This document shows, in pieces, positions 20,602-29,981 of a stretch of 64,000 bases of DNA. Made by a program: the position numbers and the translations under genes. Each line of letters starts with the position of its first letter. Position 1 is the first letter of the stretch. Below the pieces are notes generated by a model. That model had not been told where the DNA came from and did no database searches. It saw only the letters and a list, made by a program, of their open reading frames with translations. Where the stretch lies: assembly GCF_032854445.1 (NCBI RefSeq), contig NC_088297.1, forward strand, positions 21,897,127 through 21,961,126, read 5' to 3'. Source of the stretch: Liolophura sinensis. Its lineage: Eukaryota > Mollusca > Polyplacophora > Chitonida > Chitonidae.

Positions 20602-22205
20602 TTATGTCTGGTCTCTCCTGTCGGGCAGCCAGACGTTGGTCCCAAAAGCCACGATGGCTTCGCGAACTTTGAGAGTTTTCAGTACGAGGTATGTGAAATG
20701 CCTTTCACGCCACGCGGGGATGACAGGATGGCAGTTGTCTACCAACACCCATCCGTCGACCTCTGCAAAACTGGTGGCAATGTCGTGGGGACCGTTGATG
20801 GCTACACGAATGTTGCGGTGGTTTAGATGCTCGAAACGTTCGAAATGCCGCTTTGTCTCTCCTTCTCCTTGAAAGCTCGTCGAATAGCAGGCCTTCATGT
20901 CCATGCTGCCCACATCATTCGTGTTATAGTCCATGGCGTTCCAGAGGCTGCCATGACCATGTTCCACGCAGGCGTTCTGGACATCGTCCATGAAGCTGGC
21001 TGGGGTCGGTTTCCAGCTATTACATTTTTTGGCCATAATGCTGTCTGCGTGGTTGATCCCGAAGTTTCTGTCCACTAAAGACTCGTCGGGCAGGATTCTC
21101 CAAGTTTCTCGGAGCCTATTGTGAGCCTCCGCCATTCTGTAGTTACTGCCGTCTTGGAATAGGAATTGATTGACGGTTAGTGGTATGTCTTGTCCGCCAA
21201 GGAGCCAGTTCTTTTTGGTTCATTCTGGGTCGCTTCCCGGACTGCCTACCAGACGTCTCCATCGTATATGTGGACCTCTCGGCTCAGGGGGAAGTGGGGG
21301 TCTTTGGGCCATGCGCGGCAGTTGTGGCATATGAGCTCTACTTTACCTTTACCCATCTGGTACTTTCCGCTGTTATAGATGTCCTCGCCTGCGATGTCCC
21401 GCAGAATGATCGCTCTCTTGAGGATGTTCAGGTCAGCTACATCACCTACCGAGGCGCAGGTATTATGGACTTCTCTCCCACTCCTGTATCTCGACACGCC
21501 TCGCGGGGGTAAGTTCATGGCCTCTCGAAGCACAGTTATAGTGCACCACCACTCTTTGGACGATGCAATTGAAGTGACCGTCCTTCAATGGTTCCAGATT
21601 TGCGGGATCTGGATGTCTGATGGCATGGAAGCCGTATGTGACCGCGGTCACAGGGAAGTCCTTCTTATAGTACACGGTGTCGATCCGGGTGTGTGCTCCT
21701 GTCCTGGTGTCTCGAGAGATTTCTACGACTACATGGCCCTTCTTTCTCTCTGTTTTTACCGGGTCGAACTTGTCTTCAATCATCCAAGCACCTTTGCGCT
21801 CGTATCCGTCGCGCAGATTTTCATGGTCAGTGGGCCCCCTCTGACATGCATACCATCAGTGATCTCAATTTTGCCGGGGCCCTCTGATTCTACCTTCCGT
21901 GTAGATAAGACCACGGAGGCGCCGTCGATTTCAAGCTCGTCTTTGGCGGTCTTCAAGGTCATAACCCACGACTCGTCACCTGCGAGCCTTACCAGGGGAG
22001 GGGTTTTGATGTCCAGGTCGACAAAGTTTGGGGCAAGGTGAAATACGTTGCTTTCAATGGCTGCGAGTCTTCTGCACTCAGCTTCCAAGTCCATTGTTGT
22101 TAGTTTGCGAGTATTGCGAGTCCGAGGGTACCTAGAAAGCCTTCTCTCGTAATGCGCGTGCTCTTCTCCCATGCGTCCCGTATTGCTATATCTCACATCC
22201 ACCAA
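20602..22205 (-). pseudogene. Family B DNA polymerase, N-terminal part only
   Basis: Minus-strand frames 22205-21780, 21783-21463, 21533-21246 and 21135-20602 follow one another as one broken gene, with shifts between them. The first piece is a charged N-terminal region; the last resembles the segment before the polymerase core of protein-primed polymerases in Polinton-type elements. The reading stops at 20602 without any of the palm motifs, so the catalytic half is missing. Confidence 0.5.
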
Positions 22206-22564
22206 TTTCTATTAGGAAAAATAAATGGACGCTACTCGGACAAACTCCTTTCGGAAAAACCTAATACGTCTTTGAATGTCCCTATTTGCAGTTCTGTGGT
22301 ATCTTCATGAGTGACAAAGTTGATACTCGATTTTTATGCCTATTTCATACATTTTATATGGCCTTGCACCCGGGTTTTTCCTTAACCTGGCACCTTACAG
22401 TAATCCTTTATACACTTCTGACCATAGAGGTCGAAAAAGCCACGCTTTAGCCACTTGCATGTATTCTTACCTCTCATTGTGCTCCGGTATACCTAAAGTA
22501 CACTTATCTCTAATGAAAACTTCGGAGGTAAACACCTGCTGGGAGCTACGTCTGCAAGTCATGT

Positions 22565-22840
22565 TCAGAGCCTTGTAGTGCGAAGTAGGAGTCTAGTTGA
22601 GGGGCTATGGTTGACACAACAGGCCAGTCCGGCGAGCGTGATAGGCTGCCTTAGGGCCAATTTGCAAGAAGCCTGCTAGAAGTCTTTTTCGACCGATCTA
22701 ACTGGCTGTCTGGAAATCCTCTTCAGAGCTTTTGCGGCGCGAAATAGGAGCTTAGGCGGGAGCCATGACTGACATAACTGGCCAGGCCAGCGAGAGTGGT
22801 GGCCGTCATAGGGGCTTGCAGCGGGGAGCCTGCTTGGGCT
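22565..22840. repeat. Two diverged direct repeats
   Basis: 22565-22675 and about 22726-22835 share the order cagagc-t-g, cgaa-taggag, ctga/ttgacacaac, ggccag-ccgg/agcgag and aagcctgc at an offset of about 160 bp. They lie just right of the virus-like island and could be its old flank or an independent tandem repeat. Confidence 0.55.
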
Positions 22841-22884
22841 TGGGCGGCCTGTCATAATTGGTACGTTCACATCCCCCCCCCTGC

Positions 22885-24360
22885 CGCTCAGATATACAGA
22901 TAGACAAACAGTCTGACATATGGAGGTATATGCTCATGGTTGGACAGACAGACAATCTAGTTTACAGAAATGTACGGTCATGGTCGGACAGACATACAGA
23001 CAGACTGACATATGGAGGTATATGGTCATGGTCGTACAGAGAGATAGTCTGATATATGGAGGTATATAGTCATGGTGGGACGGACACATATTCTGACATA
23101 CTCTGGCACCGGAGTGACAGACTGACATATTGGGGTATATGCCATGGTAGGATAGACATACAATCTGATAAATGGCAATGGGCTAAAAGATATATAGACA
23201 GACTGACATACGGATGTATATGGTTACGGCCTAACAGTTGTACAGAGAGACAGTCTGACATATGGCGGTAGAGGATTATGGCTTAACATATGTACAGACA
23301 GACTGACAAAAAGAGGTGTTCGGTCATGGTCGGAGAGATATACAGATCGACTGACATATGGAGATATATGGTCATGGTCGAAAAGACAGATAATCTTACA
23401 TATGGAGGTATATGGTTATGACCGGGCAGACGGGACAATCTGACATATGGAATTATATGGTGATGACCTAACAGATATACAGACAGACTGACATATGGAG
23501 GTATATGCTCATGGTTGGACAGACAGACAATCTAGTTTACAGAAATGTACGGTCATGGTCGGACAGACATACAGACAGACTGACATATGGAGGTATATGG
23601 TCATGGTCGTACAGAGAGATAGTCTGATATATGGAGGTATATAGTCATGGTGGGACGGACACATATTCTGACATACTCTGGCACCGGAGTGACAGACTGA
23701 CATATTGGGGTATATGCCATGGTAGGATAGACATACAATCTGATAAATGGCAATGGGCTAAAAGATATATAGACAGACTGACATACGGATGTATATGGTT
23801 ACGGCCTAACAGTTGTACAGAGAGACAGTCTGACATATGGCGGTAGAGGATTATGGCTTAACATATGTACAGACAGACTGACAAAAAGAGGTGTTCGGTC
23901 ATGGTCGGAGAGATATACAGATCGACTGACATATGGAGATATATGGTCATGGTCGAAAAGACAGATAATCTTACATATGGAGGTATATGGTTATGACCGG
24001 GCAGACGGGACAATCTGACATATGGAATTATATGGTGATGACCTAACAGATATACAGACAGACTGACATATGGAGGAATATAGTCTTGGTCGGTCAGACA
24101 GAAAGACAGTCTGAGATATGGAGGTATATGGCCATGGTCAGACAGACAGAAAGACAGTCTGAGATATGGAGGTATATGGCCGTGGTTGGACAGACAAAAC
24201 GACTGACATAGGGAGAGATATGGCCATGATCGGACAGGCGGACATTCGGACGTATGGAGATAAGGGTCATAGACGGAGAAACATAGAGTCTGGTATATGG
24301 AAATATATGGGCATGGTCGGATAGACTGACATATGCAGGTATATTGTCACGAAAACAGAT
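22885..24360. repeat. Minisatellite of about 50-bp units with a 575-bp block duplication
   Basis: Units contain cagacagactgacatatgg and aggtatatggtcatggtcgg. On top of this, about 22900-23474 is repeated at 23475-24050 at an offset of 575 bp, with no difference noticed in the lines compared. The outer units are more diverged. Confidence 0.9.
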
Positions 24361-24477
24361 GTGCTAAAAACATCCAATGAGGCCTATTCCGTTGTAAAAT
24401 TGTGAACATATTGCTATGTTTGTCAGCTTGTGTTGAACAATTGTGGCTTGTTGATGTACTCGTGTGCAGTGTGGCGT

Positions 24478-24732
24478 ATTTTATTTATTTCATTGATATT
24501 TTACACCGTCCTCAGGAATATTTCACTTAGACAACGGCGACGAGCCTTATAGTGGGAGGGAACTCAGGAGAGCCCGGTGGAAGCTCACGACCATCCGCAG
24601 GTTGATGGAAACCTTCCCACGTATGGCTGGAGAGGAAGCCAGCATGAGCTGAACTTGAACTCACGGCGAAGGTGAGAGGCTCCTGGTCATTGTGTGGCGC
24701 TTGCACGCTAAATATTTCGGCCATGGAGGTCC
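24478..24732 (-). mobile_element. SINE, full length, diverged
   Basis: Reverse orientation, from the tattttatttatttcattga tail to ggccatggaggtcc at the head. Internal blocks cgaccatccgcaggttgatg and ggagaggaagccagcatgag are clear. Confidence 0.88.
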
Positions 24733-24905
24733 TTAGTGTGAAGTGTTAAAGAAGTGAATGTAATAAGTTAAGTGTTGTGTAGAAGTACAAAAGCGGGTAG
24801 AAGTAGTGCTATATCTTGATATAAGAAAGGCTGCTGGAAATACTGTGATGTACCGAAACGGGACAAAATAAACTTTATTTTTCAAATTTTGACTCAGGTC
24901 AGCGA

Positions 24906-25165
24906 TTATTTATTTGATTGATGTTTTACGCCGTACTCAAGAATATTTCACTTATACGACGGCGGCCAGCATTGTGGTGGATGGAAACCGGGCAGAGCCC
25001 GGGGGAACCCACGACCATCCACAGGTTACTGGGAGACCTTCCCAAGTACGGCCAGCGAGGAAGGAAGCCAGCATGAGCTGGTTTTGAACTCACAGCGACC
25101 GCACTGCTGAGAAACTGCTGGGCCACCACGCTGCGCTAGCGCGCTAACCAACTGAGCCACGGGGT
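24906..25165 (-). mobile_element. SINE, full length
   Basis: Reverse orientation with the full order of blocks, ending at the head (gctaaccaactgagccacgg). It is directly followed by a poly-G run (25165-25177). Confidence 0.93.
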
Positions 25166-25323
25166 GGGGGGGGGGGGCCCTATTCTGTAATTATGAATGT
25201 GTCATATTAAGCTTATTGTCCTGTTAGTGTAACACAATCTATGTGTTGATATAATAACACATTTGTCCTGTATTCAGAGGAATAATCTGATGCAATAAGA
25301 GAATACGTTGGAGTATCACTTAC

Positions 25324-25588
25324 GGGCCTCCGTAGCTCAGTTGGTCAGCCGGCTAGGGCAGCCCAATGACCCAGGAGCCTCTGGCCAATGCGGTTGCTGT
25401 GAGTTCACGTCCAGCTCATGCTGGCTTCCTCTCCTTCCTTACGTGGGGAAAGTTTGTCAGCAACCTGTATATGTTGTTGGGTTTCCTTCGTGCTCTGCTT
25501 GGTTTCCACCCATCATAATGCTGCACTTCGCAGTATAAGTGAAATATTTTTGAATAAGGCGTAAAACACCAATCAAATAAATAAGTAA
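25324..25588 (+). mobile_element. SINE, full length
   Basis: The head is gggcctccgtagctcagttg, with the A box at tagctcagttgg and the B box at gttcacgtcc. The body ends with acaccaatcaaataaataag. Confidence 0.93.
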
Positions 25589-25745
25589 AGAATACAATTT
25601 AGACAACAAATTTTCTGTTAAATTTAAATTTTTAGATATCTTTTCTCATAGATGAAAAAGCAAAAGGTAGCAATGCACTAATCTGTGATACAAAACTATC
25701 CAGAGCTTACGGACCACTAAGGTTTTAAAATAGGCTAAGGATTAC

Positions 25746-25894
25746 CTTTTGGATTTCCAGTAAAGTGGAACAGTATACTTCTGTCAGTTGCTTGATAAGT
25801 AATATCGTGGAATGAGGGAAAATCATCAGGTGTCCTTACCTGTTTCAGTTGAATTGTTGGAATCAAACAATAAAACTCCTCGGTCGCCAAATCA
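25746..25894 (-). CDS. Single internal exon, family unknown
   Basis: Minus-strand acceptor gataattttcctcag precedes 149 open bases that end at a donor (aaaag|gtaatcc). The peptide contains DLATEEFYCLIPTIQLKQ and then DFPSFHDITYQATD and ILFHFTGNPK, a mixed composition typical of real protein. The exon begins with the third base of a codon and ends after the first base of the next. A candidate preceding exon lies at about 26356-26324 (tatttatgcag ... aaag|gtattt) and fits the phase. No other exon was found, so this may be part of a long gene or a relic. Confidence 0.5.
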
Positions 25895-26940
25895 CTGAGG
25901 AAAATTATCTACAAAATGTTAGCTTAAAGCAGTGAGAGTTCTAAGTACATCTGATATGATCGCTGCATTTTAAAAGCCCTCCCTGAAAGCACTATTGTGC
26001 ATGATTTGCAAATGGTTTGACATCTCCTTTTGGGCTCGGGAGATTGGCTCTTAGTTTGGCTATTGCAGCCCTGATTCGACGTCAGTGTGATTGCGAACAA
26101 ATGCAATGAAAACATCTGTGTTGTTTGGGTGATAACATTCAAACGTTTGCATGACGCTCCATCAGTTGGCCATGCACGTAGTTTTTATCGTATCAAATTA
26201 GACTGAAACATGTTGAAACATGTTCCTGATATTTAACGCTTTCACATTCAAACATTTTATAGTGGTTTTAAGCTGAAAAGACCATATTTTTATACATAAT
26301 TCCCCAACAAAAATACCTTTTCTTTCGCTGAGCGCCTAAGGAACATGTACTGCATAAATATCATCTGACTGAGGTCAAAGGTCTCATATTTTATACCGAA
26401 TAATCCACTTTTTAAAAAAATAAGTATGAACTAAATAGCTTGTCTGCAGACGTTTTACCGGATGACCTGAAAACACCCAAATTTTCTGACGTGTCTATAA
26501 TCCACGACTCGCTTTTAAAATAGCCTTGACTTCATCAAATTATCTTGCATTAATTTCCGTAGTAAGACATAGATTTGTTTATAGCATTAAAAAATCTCGT
26601 TACAGTGGAAAATTTCCCTATATTTCCAGTTCTTTTCACAAATCGTTGACAGAGTACAGCTAGGTCAAACTCTCGGGCCGGCTTGAGGGTGGTTCACTTT
26701 CCCTCTTATTGTGCAGCCCCTCTTCCCTGCGACTTTCCCCGCATTCAAATGCTAATTAAATAAAACATACTCCGTTAAGCACAACAAAAATCCCACCACA
26801 TTAATGGACATTTCATTTTCAGCGATAATATTACATGCACAAAGCACTTTTACATTCCTACGTAACGCTACAATAAGACATGACGTCATACATACGCAGT
26901 TTGGAAATATCTAGGGCAACTGCAAACGAACAAGCTTGCC
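25895..26940. other. Non-coding stretch
   Basis: AT-rich unique sequence. Apart from the possible small exon near 26324-26356, nothing is recognised. Confidence 0.4.
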
Positions 26941-26950
26941 GTTGTTTGAC

Positions 26951-26958
26951 TATTTAAG
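26951..26958 (+). promoter_or_regulatory. TATA-like box
   Basis: tatttaag lies 47 bases before the ATG at 26998, leaving room for a start of transcription near 26978-26982 and a short leader. The match to the TATA consensus is imperfect. Confidence 0.4.
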
Positions 26959-26997
26959 TGCATGACATCTCCGGAGCGAGGGAAGCAGAACAGCAGC

Positions 26998-27249
26998 ATG
27001 AAGTATATGTGTTTATGTGTTTTTGTCGCACTTTCTTTATTTGCCGCGCATCCTCGTGATTTGACGAGGTATGAAACAAGGTTCAGCAGTATCGGGTTAC
27101 ACAACAAACACCAACACGAAGGTGTTAAAGTCTTAATCATAAAAAAATCAACTGCGCCTAAGTTTTGCCAACGGTGCGATTTTACTATACAACCCTTAAT
27201 GAAAGCTGGGCAAAACATAGTTATGAAGTGGAGTTTGACACAGTTATAA
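26998..27249 (+). CDS. Putative secreted protein, first exon or whole short ORF
   Basis: The ATG is in a reasonable context (cagcATGA). The first residues, MKYMCLCVFVALSLFAAHP, form a clear signal peptide. The frame stays open for 83 codons to TAA, with a CQRC pair late in it, but a splice donor (gag|gtatga) at about 27069 may end the exon soon after the signal peptide. A TATA-like box and short leader precede it. No later exon was identified and the mature part matches no family I know. Confidence 0.45.
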   Translation: MKYMCLCVFVALSLFAAHPRDLTRYETRFSSIGLHNKHQHEGVKVLIIKKSTAPKFCQRCDFTIQPLMKAGQNIVMKWSLTQL

Positions 27250-27594
27250 TGCCAAAAGAATTATACTCCGTGTAAAATTTAAGAAACTTTGAGTTTGATA
27301 AAAAAAACTTTAAAGTACTAGGTTTTAAAGTGATAATCATTACTAATATGACTTTTTCATCTGTTCAGTAAAAAGCAGGATAGTTTAAATTTATTTCAAA
27401 CACGAACTTTTAATTCCGACAAGTAGCTATCTTAAAGCTCAGCTACAAACATTTTGATGTAAAGTTTTGCAATGTTGGTCGTCGTTTATTTAAATATGTG
27501 TGTAATTAGGGGTTTAAGCTTTTCGATCTAATAATATGGTAGATAATAGTGCGGATTAAGTGTCTGATTCGGAGGTCGATGGTTCGAAGCAGGA

Positions 27595-28200
27595 ATGGAA
27601 CCTAGTGCACAAGAAGAAAGTTCTCGGAATTCATCAACACAGACCTCAAACATGGCAAAGTTGGACATAACGAGATGGATGTTTAATGCAGAAGCCATCT
27701 GCTTTTATAGTGGTTTATCAGATTTTGAACATTTCTGTTCTGTCTTGGCTGCTCTCGGACCATATGCAAGCTGTGTGAAGTACAGATGAGGAAGTAAACC
27801 ATCTATGTCGGTGGAAAACCAGTTCCTTATTATTCTTATACAGTTACGAAGGCACACTACTAACTTTGAATTAGGTTTCTGGTTCTATTACTCAGACCAC
27901 ACAATTGGTAACATCTTTGTTACCTGGATTAACTTTATGTATAGACAGAGGAAGCGTATTAATGTTTGGCCATCCCGTGAGCAGGTTTCATATTTCTTGC
28001 CATCAACAGCTGTTTCACAGAACTCGAGTTACAATAGATGGTATGGAGATACCTGTTAAAAAACCCAGAAAACCAACAACCCAGCAAGTGACATTTTCTT
28101 CTTATAAAAACAGAAACACTCGTTGGAAAAACTCCTGGGGGACTCATTTCACATATCCCAGAGGCATATGGTGGATCAGCAAGTGATTGCATATTAGTAC
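27595..28200 (+). pseudogene. DDE_4-type (ISL2EU/Harbinger-like) transposase fragment
   Basis: The reading shows the helix-turn-helix-like region of this family (SVENQFLIILIQLRR ... IFVTWINFMYRQ ... INVWPSREQV), then the first catalytic Asp region (IDGMEIPVKKPRKP), FSSYKNRNT, and the GG-S-SD block with the second Asp. Pieces lie in three frames: a TGA at 27787-27789 interrupts the first, and shifts occur near 28030 and 28120. The C-terminal part with the last acidic residue is missing. No terminal inverted repeats were found. Confidence 0.8.
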
Positions 28201-28721
28201 AAAACAGTTACATTCACATTGCTTCGACGTTATTTACCGTTATTTACAGGATTCGTATCTGTTGTGAACCCACAATGTAGTGATATGCCACGAACTTTCA
28301 TTCTCCTAGCTCTCAGCTTCATGTGCAGCTGTTAAAGGGACATTTGGATGTTTCGTGTAACGATATTGAAAACAAATAAAGGACTCTACAGACATGATAC
28401 AACAAAAAAGACCGCATTATAATAAGAATTTAAGTTGGCTCATTTCATACAGGTTTCATACTTTTGCTGTTCAAACAGTGCTTAGACGTCCACTATGAAA
28501 TAATGTTGTCACATGAATTTATAGAATGATGCTTATGTTGTTTTTTACGGCTAATTCATTTATTCTTACACACATGCACACGTGTCACTCTTCTTTAACC
28601 CACGAAAGCTTATCTGTTGATTCCACAGGAACACGTCAATGTCCCGGTATTTATGTCAAAAACTACAGAATACGAGATACGGAATAAATTGTGCGAATCT
28701 GTTTTATTTAAACAAAATACA
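28200..28721. other. Non-coding stretch
   Basis: Unique AT-rich DNA between the transposase relic and the TAATA satellite; no feature recognised. Confidence 0.4.
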
Positions 28722-28725
28722 ACTA

Positions 28726-29110
28726 TAATATAATATAATATAATATAATATAATATAATATAATATAATATAATATAATATAATATAATATAATATAATA
28801 TAATATAATATAATATAATATAATATAATATAATATAATATAATATAATATAATATAATATAATATAATATAATATAATATAATATAATATAATATAATA
28901 TAATATAATATAATATAATATAATATAATATAATATAATATAATATAATATAATATAATATAATATAATATAATATAATATAATATAATATAATATAATA
29001 TAATATAATATAATATAATATAATATAATATAATATAATATAATATAATATAATATAATATAATATAATATAATATAATATAATATAATATAATATAATA
29101 TAATATAATA
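28726..29110. repeat. (TAATA)n microsatellite, 77 uninterrupted units
   Basis: 385 bp of perfect 5-bp repeat with no substitution seen. Purity over this length suggests recent expansion or an assembly estimate. The Ile/Leu/Tyr frame on the minus strand is an artefact. Confidence 0.97.
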
Positions 29111-29152
29111 AAAGTATCAGGTGAAATGATAACAAAGGCACTCTGAGTACCA

Positions 29153-29282
29153 GAGGCCGGTTTCATGGAGCTTACTTAACTAAGTTTGCTCTTAACTACC
29201 ACGACAACATATGTTATAGAGATATAAAGTGCACTTAGCTAATGGCAACTTAGCACTAAGTATGCTTCATGAAACCGGCCCC
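29153..29282. mobile_element. MITE with GGCCGGTTTCAT termini, about 130 bp
   Basis: The left end gaggccggtttcatggagct and the right end cttcatgaaaccggcccc are inverted copies. Inner parts (acttaactaagtttgctc and the reverse of gcaacttagcactaagt) also pair. cag occurs on both outer sides and may be a 3-bp target duplication. Confidence 0.8.
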
Positions 29283-29981
29283 AGTTACCAAAAAGCTTTG
29301 CATTCTAAATAATTCACAGTTGTATTGAAGATACGTCCGTTTTTTATATGCCAACCGGCAATGTCGTTTAGGCCAGTATTTATGGAATCTGGTACTGAAA
29401 TAGCCCATCACTCGGTGTGCGTAAAAGATGGACTAAAGTGTTATTTCAGGTGGGATAGAAGTAAGGCAGATCGAATATATGCATCTTAATACATGACGTC
29501 GCATGGTAGCTTTACCACACGATATAGGGTCAATATGATAATTTGGAAATGGGTTGGTATGTAGAATTTAGAAAATTAATTTGGTCGGAAGAAGGTCATT
29601 CTTCTGAATGTTTGTGGGTGGGTTTGTGTGTCAGATATTTCAAGAATAATGACATTTTGTCCCTAGTTTTATCTAAACACGTCCCCACAAAAAAGAAAAT
29701 GTGTGAGGTAGAGAACATGTAATCAAGGGTAAATAAGTACACAGGCTTGGGGTTAAGCACAAAGTTTAAAGGTCAAGAAAACAAATAGGGTGGTGGAAAG
29801 GTAGATAAAACATTTAGAAGATACAGAGGAAGTCTAGAAAAGGTTAATATTAATATAGGTTGCTTATAATAAGTGGATGAGATCATACGCAAGTGTCTGT
29901 CAGAGGCAGACACTGACCTCCACTCGGATTGACTGGATCGGTTGTGGAGCGTCTTATGGGGTCTAGTATAGGCTGTTGGGT
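29283..29981. other. Non-coding, 3' flank of the claudin-like gene
   Basis: No second gene or repeat is recognised. No canonical AATAAA was noticed just past the stop on the minus strand. Confidence 0.4.

Larger units (their letters stand above)
17975..22230. mobile_element. Degraded Polinton/Maverick-like element
   Basis: About 4.2 kb, visibly GC-richer than its surroundings, carry broken pieces of several virus-type genes on both strands: coiled-coil and hydrophobic pieces (minus, 18-19.5 kb), a probable capsid-protein piece (plus, 19.5-19.9 kb), a packaging-type ATPase (plus, 20.1-20.55 kb) and the front part of a family B DNA polymerase (minus, 20.6-22.2 kb). This gene set is that of Polintons and their relatives, the adintoviruses. 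Terminal inverted repeats, integrase and protease were not found, and the polymerase is cut off where the ATPase begins. It is an old, rearranged, non-functional remnant. Confidence 0.6.

Noticed and set aside
20309-20872. 187-codon plus-strand frame
   Set aside because: Its first part overlaps the ATPase piece in another frame and the rest is antisense to the polymerase piece; both of those show recognisable motifs, this does not.
22885-24360. CRISPR-like array (regular repeats with variable parts)
   Set aside because: Units are contiguous and diverged without unique spacers, and the surrounding DNA is eukaryotic.
28704-29166. Long Ile/Leu/Tyr frames on the minus strand
   Set aside because: Pure translation of (TAATA)n.
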